Source: Gongronella butleri
Taxonomy: Eukaryota; Mucoromycota; Mucoromycetes; Mucorales; Cunninghamellaceae
Direction: 5' to 3'
NCBI GenBank assembly: GCA_025201375.1
Contig: JAIWZP010000068.1
Span: 1-64,000, forward strand
Length of the DNA stretch: 64,000 bases
In this document: piece after piece, positions 1-10,093 of the stretch
Position numbering within the stretch: the first letter of the stretch is position 1
Layout of the letters: the number at the start of each line of letters is the position of its first letter
Made by a program: the position numbers and the translations under genes
Notes under the pieces: model-generated
What the model was told of the DNA's origin: nothing
Databases searched by the model: none
Seen by the model: only the letters and a program-made list of their open reading frames with translations

Positions 1-160
1 GCTGCTGCTGCTGTTGCTGTTGCAACATGGACGGCGGAGTCATTGGCGGACTTGGTGGGCAAGCCGCGTGCATCACGGGCTGCGTCGGGTGAATGGGCAT
101 GTCCCCGGCCATCTTTGGCACCGTGCTGGGCTCATACAATTGAATAGGTGACGACATCAT
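1..160 (-). CDS. N-terminal fragment of an unidentified poly-glutamine protein (cut by window edge)
   Basis: An open frame runs leftward from the ATG at 160-158 (a second in-frame ATG follows directly) off the left edge. The 53 visible residues start MMSSPIQLYEPSTVPKMAG, continue as a Pro/Met/His-rich stretch with a PPSPPMTPP-like segment, and enter a glutamine run encoded mainly by CAG/CAA. This composition is usual in the disordered N-termini of fungal transcription regulators, but no domain is visible, so no function is assigned. A TATA-like TATTTATA lies about 90 bp upstream on the minus strand (around 249-256). The start is chosen because the frame is closed upstream and the spacer beyond it is non-coding A/T-rich DNA. 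Confidence 0.5.
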   Translation of the reverse strand, partial: MMSSPIQLYEPSTVPKMAGDMPIHPTQPVMHAACPPSPPMTPPSMLQQQQQQQ

Positions 161-1920
161 GATAATTAAAAAAAAAAGGGAATTAGAAGAGAAAAGAAAG
201 TGGAATTTTGGGACGATGTAGTGTGTGTATATAAAGAGTGGTGAGGGTATAAATAGAGATCGAGCGGAAATCGAGTGGGTTTGAAGTGAATTGGTGCACA
301 ACAAAGGCGATGAACAAAAAAAAAAAAAAGAAGCGATGATATTTAAATATCTCCAAGAAATGGATTTCTTAAAAAAAAAAGGGGGGGGGGAGAACCTCTG
401 ACAAGGGGAGATCACATCAAAAAAAGAAAAAAAGGGTGTGGCTCATGGATGCGTATGGCTTCTTTGAAGGAGACTTCATATAAAATGAATATTGCCCATC
501 AAGGCACGATGACAAGATGGAGAGGGGGAATCGTTGATCGAAAAATAGGGATAAAAAATAGGGAACAAAGGGGTGAAAGAGGGCTCTTTGATATATTGGC
601 AGCAAATCAAGTTGGCTTTTGTCCATGAGCATCATGTCAATTGCAATTGCGGATGATCCAGGAGCTGGCGGGGAGGGGGGGTGCAAAAAAAAGTGATGAC
701 AAGAAAAAAAATTACGACGCGCACCTTTTCACACACACACATACACAAACACACACAAAATCCGTGGATTTCATGCATCGGGTGGGCCACCCCGGGCGCT
801 TGGAAGCGAATGGGCCCAACCCATTTTGCCTTGTCTTTTTTTTTCCCAGGCCCATTGTGACCCAAAGGGACGGGATGATAATGTCAAGAAAGCAACTAAT
901 GGAAGGAAAAAGGCTAAAAAAAGGAATGAAACCAAGTGACAGCAGCGCGTTACAAAAGGAGGGGACGCGCGCGTGTGGCATTATCGGATTTTACAATGGA
1001 ATGGAAAGACGACCTCCTTTCACAAACCCACTGGGAATGGGTAAAAGGGGACAGGAAAAAAAAAAAGGAACGTTTTCTTGCAACCCGTGGCATTTGCTTA
1101 TTCCCGTCAGCAGATTTGGCCAGTCCACGATGGCAAATCAGACACTCGCTTTGCTGCTCCTCATTTGGGGGAACCTTCGTTTTCTCCTTTTGTGTCTCCT
1201 CCTCCCCCCTTCTCCTTTTCGTGGGTAGCATGGCAAAGCCAGGTGCTTTTACTCAAGCGTGTGTGCTTTTTTTTTTGTGATTTCTACAAGAGGCAGCGTG
1301 CCCGTGTGCTTGCAGAGGCGTGCTTCATTGGGTCTGTTGTTGTTACAACAATGAAAAAGACACTCCTTGCCTCTTTTATTTCTTATCGGACCTCCTCTCG
1401 GATGATTTTGCCTTGACAACGGCCATTGTAACAGCGCTCTTCCCTTGTCAATTGGCTCGCAGAATGGATTTCCACCTCGATTGTTTAAAAAGGGAGAAGC
1501 GGACGCGCGTAAAAAAAAAAAAGTTGCATGAACATCCTGGTACGACGCTGTTGATCGGCGCGCGACGCGCTTTTTTTTTTTTGGGCGGATGGGCCACTTT
1601 TCAGCTTGAAAAGGTGAGCAGGAGGGGTGCGAGCGGGTGTGAGACTTGGTCTGATCAGCAGACCGCCAGGCAAAGGGGAGAACAAGGAGAGGGAGAAAAA
1701 AAAAAGGCGGAGTGATGGATGACGCGGCCCCGTCGGGATATCATGGCCCAATTGAATGATCATCGAGGCACAACAATGCGAGAATGGTGAGGGCAGGGCC
1801 AAGGGGCTTGTCAACGCAAACTCGTTTAGGTTCATGAAATCTAGGGCGCGGCAAGAGATGACCAGTTGCTATAAATGACACGATCACCGGTTGCGCAAGG
1901 CTGGATAAAAAATGAGGAGT

Positions 1921-1954
<34 letters not shown>

Positions 1955-2460
1955 AAGGAGACTAGCCGCACGCGTGTCCAAAAGGAGGAGATCCCAGTTG
2001 TTGGATTCATGAGGTTTCAAACTCCCCATCCCTCATTGCCCAAATATGCCCGTTATCATATTAAAAGTTTATGAAATTGGAAAAAAGGAGCCTTTAGTTT
2101 TTGCATGATTCTGCCAAGGGTCCGTATGGAGAATCCTCCACAAACTTTCCATTTTTGCCCTTGCAAGGGATGATAGAGGAGAGAGGCGTGCGAGGTGTCC
2201 AAGTGGAGATTGTATTTGTGCCCCTCCATGCTCGACGACAACGTGAGAGCGTGGCATGCCACGCCATATCTCTTCGAATCGAAGCTTCTTTTCTTTCTCC
2301 CTGGAAACAAGGAGACGATGCAACAAGATCATGCCCCATCATCGATATCTCGCGTGTCGCGCCCACAAAAAAAAAAAAAAACGCGACGCGTCGCGTCGCG
2401 CTGGATTTAAAATGACACCTGAGTGCTACAACCACAACAGGCTGCACGTCGAATGAATCA
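161..2460. other. Gene-free spacer with long homopolymers
   Basis: I see no coding region here. The spacer holds the presumed promoter of the left-edge gene, many A and T runs (30 consecutive A at 1923-1952), a CA-rich tract at 729-758, and a GACGCG-type cluster around 2385-2400. Open frames in this stretch are low-complexity K/F/S-rich translations of homopolymers. Confidence 0.6.
729..758. repeat. Imperfect CA microsatellite
   Basis: Run of CA dinucleotides interrupted by single T and A changes. Confidence 0.8.
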
Positions 2461-2638
2461 ATGCCGACAATTGGTGTCTTTTGAGGCGCTTCTGTTGCGA
2501 TCTCGGCAAGTTGGCAATGATTGATTCTGCAGACCTTGGTTTATTTACAAAATTGCACAACAGATTGTCGTTATTATGTTGAGATTGCTGGCCACTGTCG
2601 CGTAACCCGTGGCATAGCTTCGCTTCCTTTGGGTCACG

Positions 2639-2641
<3 letters not shown>

Positions 2642-2671
<30 letters not shown>
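2642..2671. repeat. Poly-A tract (30 nt)
   Basis: Thirty consecutive A at the left border of repeat island I. It lies just before the first module A unit and could be the tail of an old retroposed copy, but no direct repeats flanking it were recognised. Confidence 0.8.
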
Positions 2672-2673
<2 letters not shown>

Positions 2674-2704
2674 GCGTGAAAATCAAGGCCAAATCCATCT
2701 CTTG

Positions 2705-3014
2705 AAGGTTAACTCGCCGAGATATCAACAAAATCTCTTCAAAACACAAGCGCTTTACCGTCTTTGATTGCAGATCCATTTGAGGTGACTCGCGTGTCGA
2801 TATGTTGAACCCTTGTCGCGTGCGCTACCAAAATGAACAAAATCTTACCCGCTTTTTGCAGGGCGCGTCCTCCGGATCTTGTTCATCGGGTCCCATATTT
2901 GAGCTAGAAGATGCTGAACACAAAAAGCCGACGTTGTCAAGTTTTTCCAGAGATCGGATCACTCAGTCCTGAATAAATACATTTTGCATGAATTAGGGCC
3001 AAATCGGCCCCGTG
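2705..3014 (+). repeat. Module A, short unit (about 310 bp), island I
   Basis: Starts at AAGGTTAACTCGCCGAG and ends where the next unit starts. It is the short variant of module A and matches the short unit at about 57700-58013 along most of its length, including the internal string GGGCGCGTCCTCCGGATCTT. In both islands the short unit is followed directly by a long unit. Confidence 0.75.
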
Positions 3015-3538
3015 AAGGCTAGTTCGCCGAGAACACGAAGCGATGTCTTCAAACCACAAGCGCTTTTACCGCGTTTGCCAGCTGATTCATTTGAGGTGAC
3101 TCGTGCGTCGGGGCGCTCAGCTGTTGCCAAGGTACAAGACCAAATGGTCGCAATTTTACCCCTTTACGGTACGTCTCTGAAACTGGTACTTCATGAGAAA
3201 CTTGTGCATCTGGTTCCAAATTTGGACCAGTAGATGGTACAGTAGATCCAATTCTTCAGCGGTGTTGATTTTTTTCGCGAATCGGATCACTCAGTCGCGA
3301 AAAATCTCAAGATTCGTGTTTGCTAGTGAAAACTCATAGAGAAACAATATTTTACGCGTTTCTCCCGATGAGTCTGACCATCTGACGCCAAATTTAGCCC
3401 AGTGGATACGCGACTCCAAACTTCCATGATTCCAATTTTTTTTCAGAAACTGAATTATGAAATATGATATTCAGTCCTGAGGAAATATATATATTTTTCA
3501 TAAATTCAGGGCCGAAACATGGCCAAATCGACCCCGTG
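3015..3538 (+). repeat. Module A, long unit (524 bp), island I
   Basis: Begins AAGGCTAGTTCGCCGAG and contains the module hallmarks CCACAAGCGCTTTTACCGCG, GATTCATTTGAGGTGACTCG, a GGGGCGCTCAGC string, CAAATTTGGACCAG and CGGATCACTCAGTC. The next unit starts at 3539, so the repeat is tandem. No long reading frame is shared by all copies. Confidence 0.8.
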
Positions 3539-3700
3539 AAGGCTAGCTCGCCGAGAACTCGACACGATGTCTTCAAACCACAAGCGCTTTTACCGCGTTT
3601 GCCCGCTGGTTCATTTGAGGTGACTCGCGCGTCGGGGCGCTCAGCTGTTGTTGCCAAAGTATAAGACCAAAAGGTCGCAATTTTACCCCCTTTACGGTAT
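3539..3700 (+). repeat. Module A, truncated unit, island I
   Basis: Third consecutive unit, highly similar to the previous one but broken off just after CCCCCTTTACGG. The last unit in island IV (ending near 50236) stops at the same string. Confidence 0.75.
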
Positions 3701-3984
3701 TTACCGGTACGCCTACCTAGTACTGTAGCAATGCTCAAGCGGAGCGCAGAGCTTGCCAACTACAGTATGCAAGAGGGGGCTGCTGTTGTGCACCCTGTGC
3801 TGGGTTTCAATCTTTTCAACTTTACGTATTCGGACGAAAAACAAGAAAAAAGGGGAAAGGTGAGAAAGCCTACTGTATGCCAATGCAACCATGTCTTTTT
3901 CGTTCGCTTTATGATGATATCGGACTTGCTCTTGTTGGCCACTGCCGTCAATTCCTTCAAGTAAGCTCACTTTTCTCTTCGTTC

Positions 3985-4545
3985 ATGGATGCCTCGTCGC
4001 CTGCTCTCCCCACTGTGGAATCGCTTTCGGCTCGCATTGACGAGCTGCACGCCGCCACGCCCTCCTGAACGCGCAATCGCTCATCAGCGCCGATCCCAAC
4101 GTCTCCTTCTGCCACCACCCCGGGGCGGATTTCGAGCCATCTACGGCCATGCTGGAAGTTCTTCCCAGTATGGACGCCGACTTCTTCCGCTCTCGCCTGG
4201 AAGCAAGATTCTGACCGCCGCCGTTTTCTGCACGACTGCTGCCCTCGTAACAGTCGCCGCAGCTACGAGCGCCCCCGTCATCCGTCCGCATCCCTAATGC
4301 AACCTCGACTCATCGCACCCAGAATCTAGCAATCTACTCCTCCTCCTGCGCGATTTGCAGTCGCTTGTGGTGTCTCTCACCCGCCCCCTGGATTGGTTCG
4401 TATACTACGTACAGTACAGTACCAGTCCCTCAATGCTGAATGATCTGTATCGGAATGGCGGCGTGCCAACACGCATTCCTTCGTGTCCAACGACGTGCTG
4501 CTCGCGCTTCTCCTCGCCGATGATCACGACGGTACAGTACTCTCA
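3985..4545 (+). pseudogene. Decayed gag-like ORF of a retroelement, several frameshifts
   Basis: Protein-like sequence continues for about 560 bp but changes frame repeatedly. In order: a frame from the ATG at 3985 reading MDASSPALPTVESLSARIDE to a stop near 4068; a second frame from about 4063 with ISADPNVSFCHHPG and SMDADFFRSRLEARF to a stop at 4212-4214; a third with SDRRRFLHDCCPRNSRRSYE to a stop at 4327-4329; a fourth with RDLQSLVVSLTRPLDWFVY; and a fifth with NDVLLALLLADDHDG. The pattern DFFR, then a RRRFL-DC-PRN block, then a TRPLD-F block, then a VLL-AD block is one I recall from gag-like proteins of Mucoromycota retroelements. That family assignment is recall, not a search result. 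Its high GC contrasts with the AT-rich repeats around it. Upstream material from about 3720 may belong to the same element. Confidence 0.5.
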
Positions 4546-4636
4546 TTTCATCCGGCTGCTGCCCACCACCACTCAGCGCACAAAAATGTGCAAAACAAAA
4601 AAATAAAAAAAATCATACGCACATCTCAAAAAAATT

Positions 4637-5360
4637 CATGCAATTTATGCACCTTATTACTGTAATTTGGAAGTGTCAAACCTTAAATTTTTGCAAAAAA
4701 AAAACTTGCCAAAGTAGGCACTTTTCTCGGTCGATCGCCGATCTTCATGCGTCCGTCTTCTCTCTTCTTTGAACAGCATTATTTATTTTCTTACGTTGTA
4801 GGCGCGACCTATCATTTTGTCTGCCAATAGCAAATTGTCGGAGTTACCTGTTTGGGATGCATTGATCACTCGGGGTTCGAAATTTCCTAAATTTGGCATT
4901 TTCTGAGATTGAAATGAGTGACCCCTGAGTGACCCCTGAATTTTTCAAAAGTGGTCGTAGCGCTTTGGGGGTTAAAGCCTTTTTGTTGCAAATTTTGCGT
5001 TGAATTCGATGCAGCTATTTTTGAGCGGGGTCGACCATGTAGATGACGAGATGAATGCAAAATTGTACAAATGTGAGGTTTTTGGCATTTTCGAGTTCAA
5101 AAAAAATCGGGCGGGTTCGTCTCGACCTCTCGAGCACTGAACCGTAGCTTATGCCGTGACGTACCGTAAGTTTCATTAGCAGGTAAGTGGGCCGTAAAAA
5201 TTTTTCTGGAGGCACAGCAGGACGGCAAAGTCTGAAAAATACGCAATTTGATTTTTAAATTACGGTAAATGTGTACGTTTTTGCGCAGTGTAGCGCGATG
5301 TGTCAGGCATTGAAATGATAGCACCACGCGTCAGTTTCTGTCCGCTGATATTGCAAAACG
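4637..5360 (+). repeat. Module B, island I
   Basis: About 720 bp that recurs in island III (about 31670-32520) and island V (about 59640-60345), with 3' pieces at 50237-50330 and 57325-57480. Shared strings include TTTGTCTGCCAATAGCAAAT, TGGGATGCATTGATCA, GTGACCCCTGA, GTAGCGCTTTGGGGGTT, TCTGGAGGCACAGCAG and GTAAATGTGTACGTTTTTG. No protein is recognisable. Confidence 0.8.
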
Positions 5361-5817
5361 GACGTGTCACGGTGTCAGTTGTTGATTTACAGTATTTGCG
5401 TGCATGATACTGTACGTACAGTACCGTACAGTACAGTACAGTAAAAAAAATACAAAAAGGATGAATACTGTTGTAAAGTATCATAAGCTTGTATCGAGTC
5501 ATAACGGCAAACCTCGAAATGATTCGAACCAAGAGGGGACATTACAGTAAAAACCGTATTAATTGCAAGGCTTGTTTTCGAGATTGCTCGCGTCACAGCG
5601 ATCTTCTCGCTTCAAAATTTTGCCAGCTATGATACAGTATCATATCATAGTAGCACTTTTTGGACATTAAAAGTAGGACGTACTGTAATTGTTGAACATT
5701 CTTATTTTTCAACGAAAATTGACCTTTTTTCGCCACACAACGACCATCATGTTGTTCAATGACAGGCAAATAAGTTTAATTGAGCTGAGATCTAAGCACG
5801 ATATACAGTAACGAAGA
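5361..5817. other. TACAGTA-rich end of island I
   Basis: Non-coding spacer between module B and the phosphatase gene. It holds a dense cluster of TACAGTA/TACTGTA words (mainly 5390-5445, then near 5545, 5630, 5685 and 5805), giving short overlapping palindromes. I see no gene. Confidence 0.6.
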
Positions 5818-7002
5818 CTAGGAGGTGGAGGAGGAGGGTGGGTGCAGTGCATCCCAAATGGCGCGGTAGCAGAAGCGGTATTGGGCGACGGCCTGGACCA
5901 TGCTGACGCGTTGTTGACGAAACAGCTCGGTCATTGCCTGGACGGGGTCGACGCGCATGGGTGGTGGCGGCGCGGGGACAGGGGTGTCGTTGTGGTTGTG
6001 GATGTCACTGCGTGCATAGGGCTCGAGCCATCGCACGATCGAGTCAATGACGGCAAACGAGCCTGTTCGGCCACAGCCTGCGCTGCAGTGGACGACCATG
6101 GGCGGCGCATGCTCAGGTTGCAATTGATTAGCGAGGCGGATGAGGGCGAGGATGTGGTGTGTGTTTGCGGGTGTGCTGTAGTCGGGCCAGCCGAGGAAAT
6201 GGAGGTGATGGACGGTGCGGGTCTGGACATTGACCCATTGATCGTTTTCAAGCCGTTTGCATTGGACCAGGATGGTGCGGTGCAAGCAATCTGCATCCTG
6301 GCGCCGCTGCGGTGGGGCTGTGTTGCGCACGTGGATGCGGAAAGGCGGCAAAGACGGGTCGTTGTCCTGTTTTTCCTGCTGGGATTCCAAGTGCATGGAC
6401 AAGGACCGCCGCGGTGGCACACTGAACTCAAAGATGGTCTCGTTTTCGTCGTCCTTTGGCCAATACGCGGCGCACTTGATCCTCTGTTTCTCGATTTCCG
6501 GCGTCAGGCACGCAATCACGTGCACGTCGTGCTCAAGGACCATGCGCCAGAAATCAGCACATGTATGCGGAAGCGGGCCTTGACAGGCAATGTATCTGCG
6601 GCCGGCCGGTGTGCTGGGAGCCTTGATGCCCGTGTACAGCGCGTCCATTGTCAGCAATTCCGTTTGCGCGTCGTCGTCGCCCACCCAGCTCGCATTGATA
6701 TAGTCGTTCTCTTGGCCAACCTGGTCAAGCATCACACGGTTGTGATCAAACGGCACAATATCCATGTACCTGTTACGTGCGTCGTTCTTGGCCGCGCCGG
6801 CCGCGCCATGGCCAAACGGCGACGACAAGGACACACTTTTGTTCTTTTCGTTGAACGACAAACGCGCCGCTTGCCGGTGTTCCAGCGACGACATCACCTG
6901 CCCTGTGTACTGCTCCACCTGCTCCGCCGTCCACGACATGATATACTTTAGCGTCGCGTACGCCGCAGCACCAGACTCTTTGAATACGAGCTTTGACTGC
7001 AT
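5818..7002 (-). CDS. Protein tyrosine phosphatase (classical, Ptp2/Ptp3/Pyp-like)
   Basis: Single-exon gene for 394 residues forming one classical PTP catalytic domain. Landmarks in order: NRYMDIVPFDHNRVML and DYINASWVGD (phosphotyrosine-binding loop), CQGPLPHTCADFWRM, the WPD loop GWPDYSTP (Trp272, general acid Asp274), the P-loop VVHCSAGCGRTGSF with nucleophile Cys306, and a Q-loop-like QQRVSMVQAVAQY. All catalytic residues are present. In fungi such enzymes dephosphorylate MAP kinases of stress and pheromone pathways; that role is inferred from family. The start at 7002 was chosen because it follows a long pyrimidine tract, as at other genes here, and everything further upstream in frame is a homopolymer translation. 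ATGCAG at the start also resembles a splice acceptor, so an upstream exon is possible. The next gene, on the same strand, ends only 232 bp upstream. Confidence 0.9.
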   Translation of the reverse strand: MQSKLVFKESGAAAYATLKYIMSWTAEQVEQYTGQVMSSLEHRQAARLSFNEKNKSVSLSSPFGHGAAGAAKNDARNRYMDIVPFDHNRVMLDQVGQENDYINASWVGDDDAQTELLTMDALYTGIKAPSTPAGRRYIACQGPLPHTCADFWRMVLEHDVHVIACLTPEIEKQRIKCAAYWPKDDENETIFEFSVPPRRSLSMHLESQQEKQDNDPSLPPFRIHVRNTAPPQRRQDADCLHRTILVQCKRLENDQWVNVQTRTVHHLHFLGWPDYSTPANTHHILALIRLANQLQPEHAPPMVVHCSAGCGRTGSFAVIDSIVRWLEPYARSDIHNHNDTPVPAPPPPMRVDPVQAMTELFRQQRVSMVQAVAQYRFCYRAIWDALHPPSSSTS

Positions 7003-7234
7003 AAAAAAGACAAAGAGAGGAGAAAAAAGGAGAAAAAAAAAGGGGGGAAACGAAGAAAAGAAAAAAAAACGCAAAAACGAAAGCGAGCCGAAATGGGCAA
7101 GAAAACGCAAAAGCCCAGGCGGGAATTCAATTGCCCCGTCGCGCTTTTTTTTTTTTTTTTTTTTCATTTTGACGCGTATGGACGCGTCCAATTCGTGTTT
7201 GAGCAAGCCAATTCATTTTTTTTATTCTTGTTAT

Positions 7235-9829
7235 TTACAAATTAGGCGGCTGGCCTGTATCCATATGTTCCTTCATAGATTGGTAAAGATGGCGATAATT
7301 CGGCAGCAAATGTGGCATGACGGACGGATCCAAGTCTGGCAAGGTCAGGCCACCGAAATAGGAATTGGAGGACGGCGGCGGCATGGTATCTTTTATGGGG
7401 ATGCTGTAGCCTCCAGCGAGCGTGTCAAGAGATGATGTGGTCGATTGGCTGCAAGAGGATTCCGTGTCTTCTGGCGTTTCGTCGGTGGACGTGCTTGTGC
7501 TTGGCATTGGATGCTGCTGCTGCTGCTGGGAATGGTGTGTGGTGCTTTGCGCAGACAAATGGTGATGATGCGCGCGAGCAGGCGGAGGCGAAGGCGTGGA
7601 TTCTGATGGATCCATGCCAAAAGAGCGTAAAGTTTGCTGTCGAAAGAGATCGCGCGCCGTCATGGCTGTTTGGCGAGCGCGAGCGCGTATGGCGGGGTCA
7701 CGCGCGTGGAAGAGCAGCAATGCGCCTTCCAGACACAGGGTGAGCCATTCGAATTCGACGGTGCAGGGGCGACGATAATACAGGACTTGATAAATCTTGA
7801 CGACGGCATCGCATGAGATGGCAACGACGAGGGCGGCGCGATTGTGGTCCATGCGGTCAAAGGAGACGGCGGTCAGGTCCACGGTGGACGGCGGCTTGAC
7901 GAAGCGGACCATGGTGGCGAGCCATGAGACGTAGATGCTGATATGGTTGCGCAGGATGTGCGCGTGCGGGAATTGCTGAATACGATCCATCTGCAAATAC
8001 TCGTACGGCGAGTCCGACACACGGAATTGAACGGGAAGCGCGTGCCAATAATCAATGTACCGCCTTTCCAGCAGTGCCAATTGCGACACGGGCACATCAT
8101 TCACCAAACCTGCATAGAGCTTGAAAGACAACATCACCACGTCTCCGCCAAACGCCGAAGCCACGGTATTCGTGAATTTTACAACGTAATGAACCGACAA
8201 TGCCGCCTCGCGCCACGTTTCACGCGTCCATTCGCACGGCATCACCTGCGGAAGCCCAACATCGATCATGTGCTGGCCTGCATCCCCAATTCGCGACGTG
8301 ACATGCCCGGGATTGTAAATAGGCATGGTCAGCTCCAATTGCCGGATGTGATAGTAGAACCGGCGCCATGTTTCCACGAGATACAGGTCAAAATACGTGT
8401 GTGGGCGAGGATCGACGGGGATGCAATGGGTGATGAGCAGGCCATTTTCAAAAGGATCGTGATGGTGCGGATGATTTGGGTCGTTAAAGAAAAGATGCAG
8501 CATCTCGCTCTTGTTGCATTGGTATTTTTTGAGCGTGGGCATGGCGCTTTCCTTGAGATGCACAGCCAAGCGCCACGATGCATGCGATATTTTGGCGGCC
8601 ATCGAGTTTTGTTGCGCGAAAAGTCCGGCTTGCACCAAAAAGTGCGCGGTGGCCAGCCATGTCACGGCCTCCAGGGTGATGTGTGTCAGTTGGTCATCGC
8701 CGTCGAACGCGCCATCGCGGATCTGCATGCGCGCCTGCAACATACAATAATAGCCGAATTCTTGCCTGTTCCAGGGTAAATGTTGGAAAAAGATGGTGTG
8801 TTGGCATGGACCTAGCGCCGTGAATGCAATGACGGCCCACGTAAGCATGTGGTCCGGGTGCGAGTGCAAAAAGGGCTGGAACAAGGCCGGGATAAGCAAT
8901 GCACTGTGCATATTTGGACATTCAAAGTACAAATCGATCAAACGCGTCCTTGTGCTGGCCAGCAGCGCGTGGTCAATGGCCTTGTTGTTGTAAGCGGATG
9001 TCAGCGCCATGGGTGATGCCAATCGCGGCAATTCTGCAACCCACGACGCGTTCGGATGGTCCAACGCGCCCGAATGCAAGCGTCGAATGGCTCGCTCAAA
9101 GGGCGTAGCACGCGCCATGACTGCCATGGTGTTGCCTTCATCCGGTGGGAACATGGGTGGCAAATGCTGCACCGAATCGCCCAACTGTGAATACAGCAAG
9201 CAGAGCAAATCCTTCATATTCGTCACATTGGTGTCCAGCTGGATCCCGCCTTGCGCTGTGTGTCGAATCGAAATTGCCCAATTGTCAGATGCAGCCCCCT
9301 TTCCAAGCGCCAGGGCGTAATCCTGTTGTTGGCTTGCTCCTTTTTCCTTATCAAACAAAGAACTGTGCTGGTGCTTGGCACGCTTGGCACAAGGTTTTTC
9401 CTCTTTTTGGGGCATCCATTGCATTTCATCCTGCTGCTGATAATGCTGATGTTGACACCACGCCGTCACCGTGCGGAGCTCCTCCTCCAGCATGTCAATG
9501 TCTTCTGTCAATTGCGTCACACGATGCACAAGCCGCTGCTTTTTGTTGGTGGGCACCGTCTTTTTCACAATCACAGGCCGAATGCTGAATTTAAACAGAC
9601 ACGGCACCGATTTCCGCAGGCACCGCTGGCAAATGGTCTGGTTCTCGGGCACGAGGCACTTGCGCCTGTTCGTGCGGCAGTTCTCACCTAATATTTTAAA
9701 AAGAAGAAAAAAAAAAAAAGGGAAAAATATGAGCATTTTTTAAATTTCAGAAGAAACACATTCTCCAGTGTGCGTATACACACTCGACTTACAGGGTCTA
9801 TTTCGCTTCTGATGAAGAGAATCGGTCAT
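7235..9829 (-). CDS. Zn(II)2Cys6 fungal transcription factor
   Basis: Two exons, 9829-9793 and 9687-7235, give 829 residues. The donor is GTAAGT and the intron is 105 nt. Exon 1 encodes only MTDSLHQKRNRP plus the first base of the next codon. The splice completes Cys13, the first ligand of a zinc binuclear cluster with Cys13, 16, 23, 32, 35 and 42 (spacing C-x2-C-x6-C-x8-C-x2-C-x6-C). A short coiled coil (LTEDIDMLEEEL) follows, then a long region of the fungal-specific middle-homology type, then a low-complexity His/Gln/Ser/Thr C-terminus. Such proteins are nuclear and bind CGG half-sites, usually as dimers; the target genes cannot be inferred. It is divergent from the gene at 10094 across a 264-bp spacer, and is followed closely on the same strand by the tyrosine phosphatase. 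Confidence 0.9.
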
Positions 9830-10093
9830 GACATAGCTTTTGGCCAAGATAAAAAAAAAAAGGGCAAAAAAAAAAAAGAGAGGAAACAAAAAGATTGCAT
9901 GCATGCAAAAAAAGAAAAAAAGGGGAGGCATTACCTAATTGGAAAAAAAGCGGGATAAAACTTTGGGCGCCGCCATTTGATTGGCAGCCCCGATTGGTGA
10001 GTTTTTTTTTCGTAGCGGAAGACAGGGCCCATATCATATTTCTTTTTTTTTTTTTCTTCCTTTTTCTTTTTCACTTGTTGTTTCAAATAATAC
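9830..10093. promoter_or_regulatory. Shared bidirectional promoter region
   Basis: Only 264 bp separate the divergent start codons of the Zn2Cys6 factor and the poly-Q protein, so both promoters must lie here. The spacer consists of A-rich and T-rich tracts whose pyrimidine-rich strand reads toward each start codon, and a CGCCGCCATTTGATTGGC segment containing an inverted CCAAT box (ATTGG) around 9970-9985. Confidence 0.5.

Noticed and set aside
641..1228. 195-codon plus-strand open frame near the left edge
   Set aside because: Composition follows A/T runs and a CA microsatellite; no domain and no splice-supported continuation.
2700..3720. CRISPR-like array
   Set aside because: Units are 310-525 bp with diverged copies, without short direct repeats or unique spacers, and the genome is eukaryotic.
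5842..6951. Long plus-strand open frame (369 codons)
   Set aside because: It is the antisense shadow of the tyrosine phosphatase gene; its translation has no domain, while the minus strand gives an intact PTP catalytic site.
7943..8779. Plus-strand open frame of 278 codons
   Set aside because: Antisense shadow of the Zn2Cys6 factor, with Cys/His scattered without a pattern.
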